A stretch of 56,853 bases of DNA from Streptococcus sanguinis (GCF_003943735.1 NZ_RJMV01000010.1:1-56853); one strand, 5' to 3'; numbered from the stretch's first letter, positions 23,166 to 33,020 are shown. Notes: a model not told the origin generated them from the sequence alone. A program made the numbers and translations.

Positions 23166-23721
23166 CGATATCTGTCCTTTCAATAAAGAGCTGGCTTTCT
23201 TCAGCAACTAGCTCTGTTTCTTCGACAATCGGCAGTTCATCTAGGTGATTGATCCCCATATAGTCTAAGAAATAATCCGTTGTCACATAGAGATTCGGCC
23301 GGCCAATGACCTCTTTTTTGCCATCCTCTCGAACCAGTTCAAAAGCCAAGAGCTTGGCTAAAGCACCGCTGGAATTAACCCCGCGAATGTCGTCTATTTC
23401 CACCCTTGTAATCGGCTGCTTATAGGCAATGATAGACAAGGTCTCCAGCGCTGCCCGCGACAGACTTTGATTGATTGGTGCCCGTGAATAGGCCCGCAGA
23501 ATCTCAGCAAACTCAGGCTTTGTGACCAGCTTGTATGTCTTTGAGGTCTCCAGCAGGGTCAGACTGGAGTCTGGATTGGCTTCATATTGCTCAGCCAACT
23601 TCTCCAAACTCTGAATAACCCCGGTCGGCGGCAAAGATAGGATTTCTGCCAATTGATGAACCTTGAGTCCATCTTCTCCCGCCACAAAAAGCAGGGCTTC
23701 AATCTCTGCTAACTTACTCAT
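23152..23721 (-). CDS. scpB: Segregation and condensation protein ScpB
   Basis: A 189-residue kleisin-associated protein with two winged-helix domains. The signature [45 protein letters not shown] (about residues 84-128) is characteristic. It forms the Smc-ScpA-ScpB condensin complex that arranges and separates the chromosome. It overlaps scpA by eight bases and rluB by 14. Confidence 0.96.
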   Translation of the reverse strand: MSKLAEIEALLFVAGEDGLKVHQLAEILSLPPTGVIQSLEKLAEQYEANPDSSLTLLETSKTYKLVTKPEFAEILRAYSRAPINQSLSRAALETLSIIAYKQPITRVEIDDIRGVNSSGALAKLLAFELVREDGKKEVIGRPNLYVTTDYFLDYMGINHLDELPIVEETELVAEESQLFIERTDIDENQ

Positions 23722-24424
23722 TTCCTCTTCCTACTAAATAAATATTTCCAAAGTTTTCTTCCTGAATGACTTGCACTTCCTGCACCTTGACCAATTCCAA
23801 AGTCGCCAGAAAGAGAGTAATAACTTCATTCATGTCCTTGGTCTCTGCAAAAATCTCCTGCAGAGCCAGACGGCTCTTACCAGCACAGCGTTGGCGCACC
23901 ACATCCATCATGTCCTCAATCTTATACTCGTCTCGCACAATGGTTGTGTGGCTCTTAGAAAACTCCTCTTGCTTCTTGGCGATAACCTTGGAAAAAGCCA
24001 AGAAAAGATCTATCGTTGACTTGTCATGCAGGAGCTCAGCATCTTCATAAACCAGCTCCAGCTTAGGCTTAGAGTAATAAAGAGCCCGGTCATCATGCTG
24101 GAGCGACATTTTCTCACCCAAGAGCTTGAACCTGCGGTATTCCTCGATCTGGCTCAAGAGGTCTTGCTCTAAATCATCTTCCAGCTCAGCATTATCCGCC
24201 ACCTTAGGCAGAAGCTTGCGGCTCTTAATCAGCATGAGCTGGCTGGCCATGACCATATACTCGCCCGTCACTTCCAGCTTCATGGCCTGCAAAGTAGCCA
24301 CATAAGCCAGATACTGCTCGATGACCTCTGTAATGGGCACATCATAAATATCCACCTGGTACTTAGATACGAGGTGGAGCAGCAGGTCCAGCGGGCCTTC
24401 AAAATCTTTTAGTTTGATATCCAT
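23714..24424 (-). CDS. scpA: Segregation and condensation protein ScpA
   Basis: A 236-residue kleisin. It begins [19 protein letters not shown] and has [36 protein letters not shown] near residue 70, and the C-terminal winged helix ([17 protein letters not shown]). It bridges Smc heads with ScpB. It starts two bases after the XerD-like gene and overlaps scpB. Confidence 0.96.
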   Translation of the reverse strand: MDIKLKDFEGPLDLLLHLVSKYQVDIYDVPITEVIEQYLAYVATLQAMKLEVTGEYMVMASQLMLIKSRKLLPKVADNAELEDDLEQDLLSQIEEYRRFKLLGEKMSLQHDDRALYYSKPKLELVYEDAELLHDKSTIDLFLAFSKVIAKKQEEFSKSHTTIVRDEYKIEDMMDVVRQRCAGKSRLALQEIFAETKDMNEVITLFLATLELVKVQEVQVIQEENFGNIYLVGRGNE

Positions 24425-24426
24425 TT

Positions 24427-25158
24427 TTATCTGTATTTTTCTAGTGTAATCATGGTTTTCAAGCCCAAATCTTGGGCAATATCATAAAGGCCAATCCCCT
24501 TCTCCCTCTGGCGCAAAATAAACTGCTCACGCAGGCTTTGGGCAGATAGACTGGCTTGTCCCTGCTCAATCAAGAAGGCCTCTAGCTGACGGAAGCCCCA
24601 TTGACGAGAATAGGATTTGCCGTTTTTCTCAAATAAATATGTCCCTGTCAGATAGTCTTCCAGCTCACCCGTCAAGCTCTCAGGAATCTTGATGACCCGC
24701 TTCTGACCGGCCTTTTCAATCTTCAAAACCTGAAAGTCAAGATTGACATCTGCCACTCTGACCTGCAGAATCTCACTGGGCAGCAAGCCCATTTCCAAGA
24801 TAAGAAGAGCCATCAGCCGCCCCCTGGGAACTCTTGATTCCTGCCAAAAAGCAGACAGATCCAGCAGTTCATTTTCCTGCTCCTTCGATACGGAAACCTT
24901 GGGCAGGACCAAACGGTGGAACTCCTCAATAAGCTGCTGCTGATAAAGGAAGTAGAGAAATTGATTGACTGCTGAGAGCTTCCGCTTCTGAACAGCTGCC
25001 TTAAAATCCTTGATAGAGGCCTGATAAATCCGCAGATTTGTCTCGCTAATCCGGCCATGTACTTCCTCGATAAACTGCTCCAAATCATAAGAATAGGCAA
25101 TTTTAGAATTTTCTGAGATATCTTTTTGATTTAAAAACGGTCTAATGTATTCTTTCAT
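24427..25158 (-). CDS. XerD-like tyrosine recombinase fold protein with degenerate active site
   Basis: A 243-residue protein with phage-integrase/XerD layout: an N-terminal SAM-like domain ([15 protein letters not shown]) and a C-terminal catalytic fold. Key catalytic positions are altered: where functional enzymes read GLRxSE, this has GLLPSE (first Arg missing). The HxLR motif reads QSLRE (first His replaced, Arg kept). A tyrosine remains in LEKYR at the very end. Streptococcal XerD-like proteins upstream of scpAB commonly lack these residues and are thought not to be recombinases. It overlaps cbpB by four bases. Confidence 0.9.
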   Translation of the reverse strand: MKEYIRPFLNQKDISENSKIAYSYDLEQFIEEVHGRISETNLRIYQASIKDFKAAVQKRKLSAVNQFLYFLYQQQLIEEFHRLVLPKVSVSKEQENELLDLSAFWQESRVPRGRLMALLILEMGLLPSEILQVRVADVNLDFQVLKIEKAGQKRVIKIPESLTGELEDYLTGTYLFEKNGKSYSRQWGFRQLEAFLIEQGQASLSAQSLREQFILRQREKGIGLYDIAQDLGLKTMITLEKYR

Positions 25159-25616
25159 TTTTTGCGAATTTCGTACTTCTTGCTAAAGCCGTGCAACAAA
25201 GAATTGACAGCTTTCAAAATGGACTTTCTAGTAATAATTCCGTAAAAATGCTGATCCTCGCCCACAACCGGCAGGAATGACTCGTCGACCAGCTTATGAA
25301 GTACATCTGATACAGTATAATCTGGCCCAACTGTCAAGTCGTCCATTTTAGTCATATGGACGATGTCTGTCATCATGAATTCCTCTTCTGGTAAATCATG
25401 GCGCATGCGATAGGACATGATGTCTGTCAGGGAAATCGTGCCAACAAACTTTTTATCTGCTGTCACGACTGGTACACGTGAGTAAGTCATCTGGCTCAGC
25501 AGTAGGATTGCATGATCCACATTGTGGGTGTCAATCATAACCGCCAGATTTTCCCCAGGCGTCAAAAAAGTTTCTTCATGTTGCAGCAGATAGTCTTCAA
25601 ATTCCTTAGCAATCAT
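25155..25616 (-). CDS. cbpB: Cyclic-di-AMP-binding CBS-domain protein CbpB
   Basis: A 153-residue protein that is almost only a CBS domain pair (about 18-70 with SRVPVVTADKKFVGTISLTDI, and 90-140 with ESFLPVVGEDQHFYGIITRKSI). It matches the YkuL/DarB-type CbpB family, which binds c-di-AMP and acts on partners such as the (p)ppGpp synthetase Rel or pyruvate carboxylase in Firmicutes. No enzymatic domain. It overlaps the phosphoesterase upstream by four bases and the XerD-like gene by four. Confidence 0.88.
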   Translation of the reverse strand: MIAKEFEDYLLQHEETFLTPGENLAVMIDTHNVDHAILLLSQMTYSRVPVVTADKKFVGTISLTDIMSYRMRHDLPEEEFMMTDIVHMTKMDDLTVGPDYTVSDVLHKLVDESFLPVVGEDQHFYGIITRKSILKAVNSLLHGFSKKYEIRKK

Positions 25617-26134
25617 CGGCTAAACTCCTTAGACAAGCTTGGATAAAGTTCATGATTTCGTGTATAGAAATCAACTTTAAAGCGGTCATCATCAATCTCT
25701 ACCTTAGCGTAGAGACGTTCGTTAATCAGGCCGCGTGGCTGGCTGATGGAGCCCGGATTCAGAAAGAGCGTTTTGCCCTCCATTCGAGCATCTGGGATAT
25801 GCAGGTGACCATAGAGGCAGATGTCTGCATTAACCTCTTGTGCCCACAAATCCAGCTTTTGAAAAGAAAAGTTGATATGGAAGAGATGTCCGTGGGTCTG
25901 GGCAATAATGGTCCCCGCCAAATCCGTCACCAAGCGTTCTGGATAGCCGTCATAAAAGTCCATATTGCCTGCCACAACCTGAATCCCTTGCCATACCTCA
26001 TCATCAGAAGGAAGCTCAGAGTCTCCGTTATGGAAAATCGCATCTACCTTTCCAATATAATGATTCCTAATTTCTTCTACAATAGCACGGTCGCCATGAG
26101 AATCACTCATGACTATAATGGTTTGCTTTGCCAT
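25613..26134 (-). CDS. YfcE/MJ0936-type metallophosphoesterase
   Basis: A 173-residue calcineurin-like phosphoesterase with the five metal-binding blocks: MSDSHGD (about residues 9-15), HNGDSE, GNMD, THGHLF and YGHLHIP. The MJ0936/YfcE group hydrolyses phosphodiesters in vitro; the physiological substrate is unknown. It sits in the murI-rdgB-yfcE-cbpB-xerDL-scpAB operon that is conserved in streptococci. It overlaps rdgB by 22 bases. Confidence 0.92.
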   Translation of the reverse strand: MAKQTIIVMSDSHGDRAIVEEIRNHYIGKVDAIFHNGDSELPSDDEVWQGIQVVAGNMDFYDGYPERLVTDLAGTIIAQTHGHLFHINFSFQKLDLWAQEVNADICLYGHLHIPDARMEGKTLFLNPGSISQPRGLINERLYAKVEIDDDRFKVDFYTRNHELYPSLSKEFSR

Positions 26135-27117
26135 GCTGGAAATACCTCCACTAATTTCTTAACTGCCTGAGCCCGATGGGATTGCGCATTTTTTTCTTCC
26201 ATCGTCAGCTCAGCAGACGTTTTTCCTGTTTCTCCCACTAAGAACAAGGGATCATAGCCAAAGCCATTTTCCCCTTTTGGCTCATGGGCAATGTAGCCCG
26301 GCCAATCCGCTTCGACTACCAGAGACTCCCTATCAGGACTAGCCACCACAAGGGTCGTATGAAAATGGGCCGAGCGGTCCTTGACATCAAAAACCATAGC
26401 CAACTCATGCAGGAGCTTGATGTTGTTTTCATCGTCTGTCGCGCCTACTCCAGCGAAGCGAGCCGACCAGACTCCAGGTAAGCCGCCTAAAACATCGACC
26501 TGCAGACCTGAGTCGTCAGCTAGCACCATTTTACCGGTCAGTTTACTGATGGTCTCTGCCTTGAGCCGCGCATTTTCCTCAAAGGTAGTTCCTGTCTCTT
26601 CGACTTCTGGCAAATCAGGATAATCATTGAGATTTTCAACCTTGTAGCCCAGCTTATCAAAGAGTTTGCGAAACTCTGCTGTCTTTCCTTCGTTACGAGT
26701 CGCAATCAAGATGGTATCTCCGACAGCCATCGCGGTCTCCTGCCCCTGACCAAAAAAGTCAGTCATCTTAACTCCATCCTTAGACAGGAAGAAGACCTTG
26801 CGCAGCAAGTCCTTTTCTGTAATCAGAATAGCCCCCTTATGACTGGTCGCCTTAAAATCCCGCTTCTGGCGGTCGTTAATCATATTGAGGACAAACTGGA
26901 TATAGGACATGGGAGAGCCGTATTTGACCACAACTGTGGTAAAAGCGTTGTACTCTTCATCCAAATCCCGCTCAATCAGCTCACTCAACTCTGCATCTAT
27001 ATGCTCCAAGAGCCTGTATGGGATGTCGTTGAAATGATAGCCGGCCTTGCGAAAGCGGGTCCATTCTCCGATATACCAATTGTTCTCGTCAATGTATTCA
27101 TAAATTTTATTTGTCAT
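26113..27117 (-). CDS. rdgB: Non-canonical purine NTP pyrophosphatase RdgB with N-terminal extension
   Basis: 334 residues. The C-terminal 200 (from about 134, [18 protein letters not shown]) are the Ham1/RdgB fold, including [39 protein letters not shown] and [11 protein letters not shown]. It removes ITP, dITP and XTP so that deaminated purines do not enter DNA. The first roughly 130 residues are an extra region not found in E. coli RdgB (about 197 residues). It begins [19 protein letters not shown] and has no family I recognise; streptococcal homologues share this fused form. The start overlaps the murI stop (ATGA). Confidence 0.92.
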   Translation of the reverse strand: MTNKIYEYIDENNWYIGEWTRFRKAGYHFNDIPYRLLEHIDAELSELIERDLDEEYNAFTTVVVKYGSPMSYIQFVLNMINDRQKRDFKATSHKGAILITEKDLLRKVFFLSKDGVKMTDFFGQGQETAMAVGDTILIATRNEGKTAEFRKLFDKLGYKVENLNDYPDLPEVEETGTTFEENARLKAETISKLTGKMVLADDSGLQVDVLGGLPGVWSARFAGVGATDDENNIKLLHELAMVFDVKDRSAHFHTTLVVASPDRESLVVEADWPGYIAHEPKGENGFGYDPLFLVGETGKTSAELTMEEKNAQSHRAQAVKKLVEVFPAWQSKPL

Positions 27118-27908
27118 AAGCTTACATGCTCCACATTCACTTTCAGGCCCAGCCAGCTTTCTGCAATCTCCGAAAAGCTCTTGGCATTGGCAGTTGTGTA
27201 AAATTGGTGATTGAGCTCCTGTTTTTCCCGACTGCGGTTGATTTCAAAGTAATTGAGTAGGACAGAAATATCCCGCACGCACTCTGCCCCGCTGTCAATC
27301 AGCTTCACATTTGGTCCCATCCTATTTTGAATAATAGGCCGGAGCAAGGGATAGTGGGTACAGCCCAAGACAAGGGTATCTACCCGACCAGCTAAAGGCT
27401 GCAGGGTTTCATAGACAACTTTTTTAGTAAGACTGGAATGAAGTTCATTGGACTCTACCAAAGGTACAAACTTAGGGCAGGCCAAACTTTCCACCTGCAT
27501 CTCCGGCGAGAGCGCTTCAATCTTCTGACGATAGATATCAGAGGAAACAGTCATTGGTGTTCCAATAACACCGATACGGCCGCTGGCAGTTGACTTAATA
27601 GCCGCACTAGCCCCCGGCAGAATCACGCCCAGTACTGGAATATCCAGTTTTTCCTTCACTTCTTCCCAGACAACAGCAGTCGCTGTATTGCAGGCAATGA
27701 CTATCATCTTAACATCCTTGGTCAGGAGGAAGTTGACCAATTGCCAGGTATAAGCGCGAATCTGCTCAGCAGGCCTAGGGCCGTAAGGAGCCCGCGCTGA
27801 ATCTCCGATATAAATGACCTCTTCGTGGGGGAGCTGCCGCATGAGCTCACGGACTACAGTCAAACCGCCCACTCCTGAGTCTAAAAAACCGATTGGTCGA
27901 TTATCCAT
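27114..27908 (-). CDS. murI: Glutamate racemase MurI
   Basis: A 264-residue cofactor-independent racemase. Active-site features are the N-terminal [13 protein letters not shown], Cys73 in ACNTATA and Cys183 in LGCTHYPLL. It makes D-glutamate for peptidoglycan. It is the first gene of the operon running through yidD. The RBS region (AGAAAGAAGACC) is modest. Confidence 0.95.
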   Translation of the reverse strand: MDNRPIGFLDSGVGGLTVVRELMRQLPHEEVIYIGDSARAPYGPRPAEQIRAYTWQLVNFLLTKDVKMIVIACNTATAVVWEEVKEKLDIPVLGVILPGASAAIKSTASGRIGVIGTPMTVSSDIYRQKIEALSPEMQVESLACPKFVPLVESNELHSSLTKKVVYETLQPLAGRVDTLVLGCTHYPLLRPIIQNRMGPNVKLIDSGAECVRDISVLLNYFEINRSREKQELNHQFYTTANAKSFSEIAESWLGLKVNVEHVSL

Positions 27909-27970
27909 AAGGTCTTCTTTCTAAAACAAGGGACTGGAAGCCGATTCCAAATCCCCATTTTTTTATAGAT

Positions 27971-28006
27971 TTTCTCTGCTGGTATTAAAAGCCAGCCTCT
28001 AGAAAA
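27971..28006 (-). terminator. Hairpin terminator after the YneF-family gene
   Basis: TTTTCT-(AGAG)-GCTGG / CCAGC-(AG)-AGAAAA, loop TTTTAATA, then AT-rich with a run of T on the minus strand. It separates the YneF gene from murI. Confidence 0.6.
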
Positions 28007-28255
28007 TTATTTTTTCTTTTTGCTCTTAGCAAGCGCAGCTTTCTGCTGGCTGATAATTTGACGATAAACTTGCTGTACTTTCGCTTCATTTGGCCGTTGA
28101 CCGCTAGCGCTAAGCAAGGTCCGAACTGCTTCTACATTCAGACGCGGATTTTCTGCAAATTCCTTCTCCACTTGACGACGAAGCAGATACATACCCAAGA
28201 TCACGCCTCCAGCAAATGCTGCCATAATCAAGAAAATTGCTAAAACTAAATTCAT
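28007..28255 (-). CDS. YneF family small membrane protein
   Basis: An 82-residue UPF0154/YneF protein: one N-terminal transmembrane helix ([21 protein letters not shown]) followed by a cytosolic region with [33 protein letters not shown], the family signature. The C-terminus is Lys-rich. Function unknown; strongly conserved in Firmicutes. A GAGGAG RBS precedes the ATG. Confidence 0.9.
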   Translation of the reverse strand: MNLVLAIFLIMAAFAGGVILGMYLLRRQVEKEFAENPRLNVEAVRTLLSASGQRPNEAKVQQVYRQIISQQKAALAKSKKKK

Positions 28256-28311
28256 ATCGAGAACTCCTCTATTTCCATTTTTACATTGCTCTTCATTATA
28301 TCAAATTTTCT

Positions 28312-29562
28312 CTATTTTTCAAAATCAAAGCCATACAGTGTCGCAAAATAATCTTCTGGTTTTTCAGCCCGACGAATCATGCGAATATTGCCATCTTGTT
28401 CCAAGAGAATTTCGCTGGAGCGGAGCTTGGCATTGTACTGATAACCCATAGAAAAACCATGAGCACCCGTATCGTGAATCACTAGTGTATCGCCAATTTG
28501 GCTGACAGGCAGCGGGCGATTAATAGCAAATTTGTCGTTATTCTCGCAGAGGCTGCCGACAACATCCACAATCTCTGTCTCACCCTTAGGTCGATCCATA
28601 TTTGTAATGTGGTGATAAGAACCATACATAGCTGGACGCAACAGATTGACCGCAGAGGCATCCACCCCCAGATAGGTTCGGTAGGTCTGCTTCTTATGGG
28701 TAACCTTGGTGACCAGCAGGCCATAAGGCGCCAGCATAAAGCGGCCCAGCTCCGTATAAATCTTGACCTGTCCTAGGCCAGCTGGAGTTAGAATAGCTTC
28801 ATAGGCCTGACGAACTCCTTGACCGATGACCGCAATGTCATTTTCCTCACCTTCAGGCTGATAATTAATGCCGACTCCGCCAGATAGGTTGATAAAGTCC
28901 AGCTCAACTCCTGTCTCAGCCACTACTTCCACAGCCAGCTTAAAAAGCTGACGGGCCAGTTCAGGATAGTAGTCATTGCTGACAGTATTTGAGGCCAAGA
29001 GAGCATGAATGCCAAACTTCTCAGCCCCAAACTCCTTGAGCTCTTTGAAAGCTTGAATCAGCTGGTCCTTGGTCATACCAAACTTGGCTTCTTCTGGATT
29101 ATCCATAATGCTGGTTCCCAGCTCAAAGACACCACCAGGGTTGTAACGGCAGGAAATAATCTTTGGAATACCCGCAGAATCCTTCAAAAAAGCCACATCT
29201 TCATAGGCATCCAGATTGATAGTCGCTCCAAGGTCACGTGCAAACTGAAATTCCTCAGCTGGTGTGTTATTGGACGAAAACATGATATCCTGTCCAGCAA
29301 AGCCTAGCTTTTGGCTCATGAGCAGCTCAACATAGCTGGCACAGTCCACTCCACAGCCTTCTTCTTTGAGGATTTTTAAAATAGCAGGATTGGGAGTAGC
29401 CTTGACGGCAAAATACTCTTTAAAGCCTGGATTCCAAGAAAATGCTTCATGCAGGGCACGCGCTCTTTCCCGAATTCCCTTCTCATCATAAAGATGGAAA
29501 GGGGTTGGAAACTGATCCGTAATCTCAGCTAGCTTTTCACGACTGACAAAAGGAGTTTTCAT
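28312..29562 (-). CDS. lysA: Diaminopimelate decarboxylase LysA
   Basis: A 416-residue PLP enzyme of fold type III. The PLP lysine is Lys54 in YFAVKATPNP, followed by GCGVDCASYVELLMSQKLGF, the glycine loop NLSGGVGINYQPEG, and GSLCENNDKFA, which takes the place of the usual CESGD block. It converts meso-DAP to lysine for peptidoglycan and protein. The ATG at 29562 follows CGAGAATAGT, a weak RBS. An extended -10 promoter lies 30 bases upstream. Confidence 0.93.
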   Translation of the reverse strand: MKTPFVSREKLAEITDQFPTPFHLYDEKGIRERARALHEAFSWNPGFKEYFAVKATPNPAILKILKEEGCGVDCASYVELLMSQKLGFAGQDIMFSSNNTPAEEFQFARDLGATINLDAYEDVAFLKDSAGIPKIISCRYNPGGVFELGTSIMDNPEEAKFGMTKDQLIQAFKELKEFGAEKFGIHALLASNTVSNDYYPELARQLFKLAVEVVAETGVELDFINLSGGVGINYQPEGEENDIAVIGQGVRQAYEAILTPAGLGQVKIYTELGRFMLAPYGLLVTKVTHKKQTYRTYLGVDASAVNLLRPAMYGSYHHITNMDRPKGETEIVDVVGSLCENNDKFAINRPLPVSQIGDTLVIHDTGAHGFSMGYQYNAKLRSSEILLEQDGNIRMIRRAEKPEDYFATLYGFDFEK

Positions 29563-29591
29563 ACTATTCTCGCTTTCTATTTGCTGGCTTT

Positions 29592-29597
29592 ATTATA
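29592..29597 (-). promoter_or_regulatory. Extended -10 promoter of lysA
   Basis: Minus-strand TGGTATAAT: consensus TATAAT with an upstream TGG. No clear -35. Confidence 0.6.
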
Positions 29598-29620
29598 CCA
29601 TAAATCCATAGGAGAAACAA

Positions 29621-29648
29621 AAAGCACTGGGCAAGCGCCCAATGCTTT
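29621..29648 (-). terminator. Intrinsic terminator of the Bax-inhibitor-like gene
   Basis: AAAGCACTGGGC / GCCCAATGCTTT with one mismatch and a 4-base loop; T run on the minus strand. Confidence 0.8.
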
Positions 29649-29665
29649 AGTCTTATTTAGCTGAG

Positions 29666-30349
29666 TTATTTGTTTCTTCCAAAAATACGCAGCAAGCTGA
29701 GGAAGAGATTAATGAAGTCCAGGTACAGATGCAGAGCCAGCGAAATTGCCCAGCCATTCCCTGGATTGCCATTGGTCTGCTCATAAACATAGCGGATCTT
29801 CTGATTGTCCCAAGCGATGAGTCCTGAGAAAATAAGGACACCAACGATACTGATGATAAAGTCCAAGCCACTGCTTCTCAAGAAGATATTAAGGAAGCTA
29901 GCAGCGATAATACCAATCAAACCGGCCATACAAGCTCTGCCCATTCCAGAAAGATCCTTCTTGGTCACCTTGCCGATGAAGCCCATAGCAAAGAACATAA
30001 CAGTCGTTGTCAGAAAGGCTAAGAGAACAGTTGACTGAAGATACAGCGCCATGATAATACTTAAGGTAAAACCATTGATGGCTGAATAAGCTAAAAACAT
30101 AGGCAACGCCGCCGGACTATTGCTCCGAGCAGTTCCAGATGCTACCAACACAAGGATAAACTCAACTGCAATAGCCGCATAGAAAATCCAAGTGGAGCCT
30201 GTCAGAACAGAGATAATAATGTCCTGAAAGAAGTTCAGCATCAAGAGGGATACGATTGCTGAGATTCCGATACCGACACCAACGATAGAATAAATCTTGG
30301 CATAGAAAGAATTAATATCTGATTGATCTTGAATAATAGAATGATTCAT
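29666..30349 (-). CDS. Bax inhibitor-1 / YccA family membrane protein
   Basis: A 227-residue protein with seven hydrophobic segments. The BI-1 family pattern is in SAINGFTLSIIMALYL and the end LIAWDNQKIRYVYEQTNGNPGNGWAISLALHLYLDFINLFLSLLRIFG, with its conserved Asp pair. Bacterial members are calcium-leak or FtsH-modulating proteins; role in streptococci not known. Single-gene transcript with own terminator. Confidence 0.93.
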   Translation of the reverse strand: MNHSIIQDQSDINSFYAKIYSIVGVGIGISAIVSLLMLNFFQDIIISVLTGSTWIFYAAIAVEFILVLVASGTARSNSPAALPMFLAYSAINGFTLSIIMALYLQSTVLLAFLTTTVMFFAMGFIGKVTKKDLSGMGRACMAGLIGIIAASFLNIFLRSSGLDFIISIVGVLIFSGLIAWDNQKIRYVYEQTNGNPGNGWAISLALHLYLDFINLFLSLLRIFGRNK

Positions 30350-30374
30350 AGTTACTCCTTTTATAATTAAACAT

Positions 30375-30866
30375 TTACGGTTTCAGCATCTTTCGATGAA
30401 AGAGCTTGCGATTACCGCCCTTGCGTCTCCAAGGTGCCGTCGCTTCTTTGACGGCCCAATACTTGTCTACCATTGTCACAACGAATGATTCTTTGTAACG
30501 AGGCGGTGCCAAAGTCAGGCCCCACATGTGCTTGACGATAATGTCCTCTTCGACCTTATTGAGTTTGGTAATCTTACGAGCATTGCGAACTGCCAGCCTC
30601 GGATGAACCCAAGCATGACTCTTCTTAAACTTGGTCACACGCCAGTCATAGTAGAATAAGTCATGAAGCAGGGCACCGCGTGCCGTACTGCGAGCATTCC
30701 AACCAAATTTTTTGGCAATTCTGTAACTAGTATAACTTACATTGATGGAATGTTCAAGTCTATTGGAATGAATATGATGGGGAATTTCTTTCAGGCGCTG
30801 CACACTGGGCTTTTCAATCAGGTGCCCAACATAAGCCATAAATTCCTCGTCCTTTTTGTAAGGCAT
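30375..30866 (-). CDS. HD-domain phosphohydrolase
   Basis: A 163-residue protein with the HD metal signature: H in SNRLEHSINVSYTSYRIAKKFG, HD in ARGALLHDLFYYDW, and a later conserved D region (MVDKYWAVKEA). HD proteins hydrolyse phosphate esters of nucleotides, but the substrate here is unknown. The tail is strongly basic (RRKGGNRKLFHRKMLKP). Starts with GAGGTG upstream; separate from BI-1 by a short gap. Confidence 0.88.
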   Translation of the reverse strand: MPYKKDEEFMAYVGHLIEKPSVQRLKEIPHHIHSNRLEHSINVSYTSYRIAKKFGWNARSTARGALLHDLFYYDWRVTKFKKSHAWVHPRLAVRNARKITKLNKVEEDIIVKHMWGLTLAPPRYKESFVVTMVDKYWAVKEATAPWRRKGGNRKLFHRKMLKP

Positions 30867-30910
30867 AGAATCACCTCCCTTGCCAACTATTATATCTCTT
30901 TTTCTGATTT

Positions 30911-31651
30911 TTAGCTTAAATGAAAGATTAAAATACCAGCAGCGACAGCAACATTGAGACTTTCTGCCTGCCCCTTCATGGAAATATGGACCAGAATATC
31001 AGCTGCTGCCGTCATTTCTGGACTAATCCCCTGCCCTTCATTGCCCATAACTAGGGCAAAGCTCTCTTTGCTGTCTACCTCTCTGTAATCGATAGATATT
31101 GACGACAAGGTCGACGCTAGAATCGGCAAACGGGAAGACTGAGTCAGCCTAATAAAATCAGCTGTATCCATCCGATAAACTGGCAAATGGAAATGGCTCC
31201 CCTGCATAGAGCGCAGCGTTTTTAGGTTATAGATGTCTGCCGACGAGCTAGAGATGAAAACCCCGTCAAAGCCAGCTGCATCCGCGGTCCGAATGATGGT
31301 ACCGACATTACCTGGATCCTGAACGTCCTCCAAGAAAAGATAGCGTCCACTTAACTCCGATGGTATTTCTTTCCTTTCAAAAGCCACTTCCGCGACAATC
31401 CCCTGTGGCGTCTTACTATCAGCTAAATCTGCTAAAATCTCTGGACTGACAAAGATTACCTGAGAAAAATCAGCTAATCGCTCTGCGTATTCCGCTAAAG
31501 CAAAAATCCGAATCAGCTCTGCCCCGTTGCTGACAGCTTCCTCAAATAAATGCCAGCCCTCGATCAAATAAGAATCCTTGCGGTATTTTTTGTGATGAAG
31601 TTTTTTAGCTTTTTTTACCACATTATTGGCTTTTGAGGTTATAATATTCAT
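30911..31651 (-). CDS. TrmH-family RNA 2'-O-methyltransferase
   Basis: About 246 residues: an N-terminal substrate-binding domain (MNIITSKANNVVKKAKKL, YLIEGWHLFEEAV) and a SPOUT domain with the motifs LEDVQDPGNVGTIIRTADAAGFDG, FALVMGNEGQGIS and QAESLNVAVAAGILIF. Such proteins methylate ribose in rRNA or tRNA; the site is unknown. I choose the ATG at 31649-31651 because homology begins there. The longer frame runs back through the promoter (TATAAT at 31658-31663), so it cannot be translated from this transcript. The start codon lies 6 bases after the -10, which predicts a leaderless mRNA. Confidence 0.9.
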   Translation of the reverse strand: MNIITSKANNVVKKAKKLHHKKYRKDSYLIEGWHLFEEAVSNGAELIRIFALAEYAERLADFSQVIFVSPEILADLADSKTPQGIVAEVAFERKEIPSELSGRYLFLEDVQDPGNVGTIIRTADAAGFDGVFISSSSADIYNLKTLRSMQGSHFHLPVYRMDTADFIRLTQSSRLPILASTLSSISIDYREVDSKESFALVMGNEGQGISPEMTAAADILVHISMKGQAESLNVAVAAGILIFHLS

Positions 31652-31657
31652 AAGAAC

Positions 31658-31663
31658 ATTATA
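31658..31663 (-). promoter_or_regulatory. Extended -10 promoter of the TrmH-family gene, leaderless
   Basis: Minus-strand TGTGGTATAATG. The -10 TATAAT has an upstream TGG, and the ATG follows after only six more bases, at the expected transcription start. No Shine-Dalgarno can be on the mRNA. Confidence 0.65.
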
Positions 31664-31734
31664 CCACAATTTAGCAGACTTGCACTCATACTGAGGGCTT
31701 AAATCCCTCGGTTTGCTCACTAAAGGAGGACGCC

Positions 31735-32013
31735 ATGCAGAAAGTTAAAATGACAGCTCAAGGACGAGTACAAGGGGTCGGATTCCGCTGGGGAGTTTAT
31801 TCTCTAGCGCTGGAAATCGGAGGTATTACCGGCCGGGTCTGGAACAATGATGACGGTACTGTTGGCATTCTGGCTCAGGCTGATGACCCAGCTCTGATGG
31901 CCAAATTTATCCAAGAAATCCGCAAAGGACCGACACCTTTTTCTAAGGTCAGTTATTTGGATGTGACCATGGCTAATTTTGACTCCTATCCTGACTTTAA
32001 AATTTCAAATTAG
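31735..32013 (+). CDS. acyP: Acylphosphatase
   Basis: A 92-residue protein with the acylphosphatase fold and motif GRVQGVGFRWGVYSLALEIGG (the anion-binding loop and catalytic Arg) and GRVWNNDDGTVGI (catalytic Asn). It hydrolyses acyl phosphates. AAAGGAGG lies 5 bases before the ATG. It is divergent from the TrmH-family gene and followed 80 bases later by yidC, a conserved pairing in streptococci. Confidence 0.95.
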   Translation: MQKVKMTAQGRVQGVGFRWGVYSLALEIGGITGRVWNNDDGTVGILAQADDPALMAKFIQEIRKGPTPFSKVSYLDVTMANFDSYPDFKISN

Positions 32014-32094
32014 GTCTACAGAACTATTGTATATTTTGCAAAAAAACAGTAGAATAGATAGGTATTATTTTTTAGAAACAAAGGATATGAACTC

Positions 32095-33018
32095 GTGAAA
32101 CATTTCAAACGCTTTTTATTCTCCGGTATGGGACTGGCTGCGCTTCTTTTCCTGTCTGGCTGTGTAGGCCGCGACAAGGCCGGTAATCCTTCTGGTCTGA
32201 TCTGGGATGTGATTGGTCAGCCTATGGCGGATGGTATCCAATTTTTCGCCAAGAATTCAGGCTTGGGTTATGGTCTGGCGATTATTATCGTTACGCTCAT
32301 CGTGCGGATTATCATTCTGCCGCTAGGAATCTATCAGTCTTGGAAGGCAACGCTTCAGTCTGAAAAGATGAACTACTTTAAGCCGATTTTTGCCCCAATC
32401 CAAGAGCGAATCAAAAATGCCGAAACTCAGGAAGAGAAAATGCAGGCTCAGCAAGAACTGATGGCTGCTCAAAAAGAGAATGGACTCAGCATGTTTGGCG
32501 GTATAGGCTGTCTGCCTCTGCTTATCCAAATGCCTTTCTTCTCAGCCCTCTTCTTTGCCGCTCAGTATACTCAAGGAGTTGCAGGCAGTTCCTTCCTCTG
32601 GATTAAAGACCTGGCCAAAAGCGACTTGGCTTTGACTGCCATTGTCGGTATCCTCTACTATATCCAGTCGGTGCTCTCTCTGCATGGTATTGAAGATGAA
32701 ACTCAAAGAAACAGCATGAAACAGGCTTCTTATATGAGCCCTATCATGATTGTTGGTTTCTCTTTCTTCTCCCCTGCCGCAGTCACTCTCTACTGGGTAG
32801 TCGGTGGATTTATCCAAATCATCCAGCAATTTATCATCAACTACATCATTCGACCTCGCTTGAGAAAACAGGTAGCAGAGGAATTTGAAAAAAATCCTCC
32901 TAAAGGCTTGAAAAAAGCGAGTCGGGCTAAAGATGTTACTCCAAAAACTCAGCCGGCTATTGAGCAAAAGAACAAAAAGAAAAAGAACCGCAATGCTGGT
33001 AAGCAACGGTCAAGATAA
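32095..33018 (+). CDS. yidC: Membrane protein insertase YidC (lipoprotein type, probably YidC1)
   Basis: A 307-residue Oxa1/YidC/Alb3 family insertase. It has a lipoprotein signal with lipobox LSGC (Cys22), five hydrophobic segments, the substrate-groove Arg in [15 protein letters not shown], and the helix [19 protein letters not shown]. The C-terminal tail is highly basic ([14 protein letters not shown]) and probably contacts the ribosome. I use the GTG at 32095, which has AAAGGA 9 bases upstream; an ATG at 32087 is out of frame. It inserts membrane proteins with or without SecYEG. Tail length and acyP context favour YidC1 over YidC2. Confidence 0.93.
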   Translation: MKHFKRFLFSGMGLAALLFLSGCVGRDKAGNPSGLIWDVIGQPMADGIQFFAKNSGLGYGLAIIIVTLIVRIIILPLGIYQSWKATLQSEKMNYFKPIFAPIQERIKNAETQEEKMQAQQELMAAQKENGLSMFGGIGCLPLLIQMPFFSALFFAAQYTQGVAGSSFLWIKDLAKSDLALTAIVGILYYIQSVLSLHGIEDETQRNSMKQASYMSPIMIVGFSFFSPAAVTLYWVVGGFIQIIQQFIINYIIRPRLRKQVAEEFEKNPPKGLKKASRAKDVTPKTQPAIEQKNKKKKNRNAGKQRSR

Positions 33019-33020
33019 AG

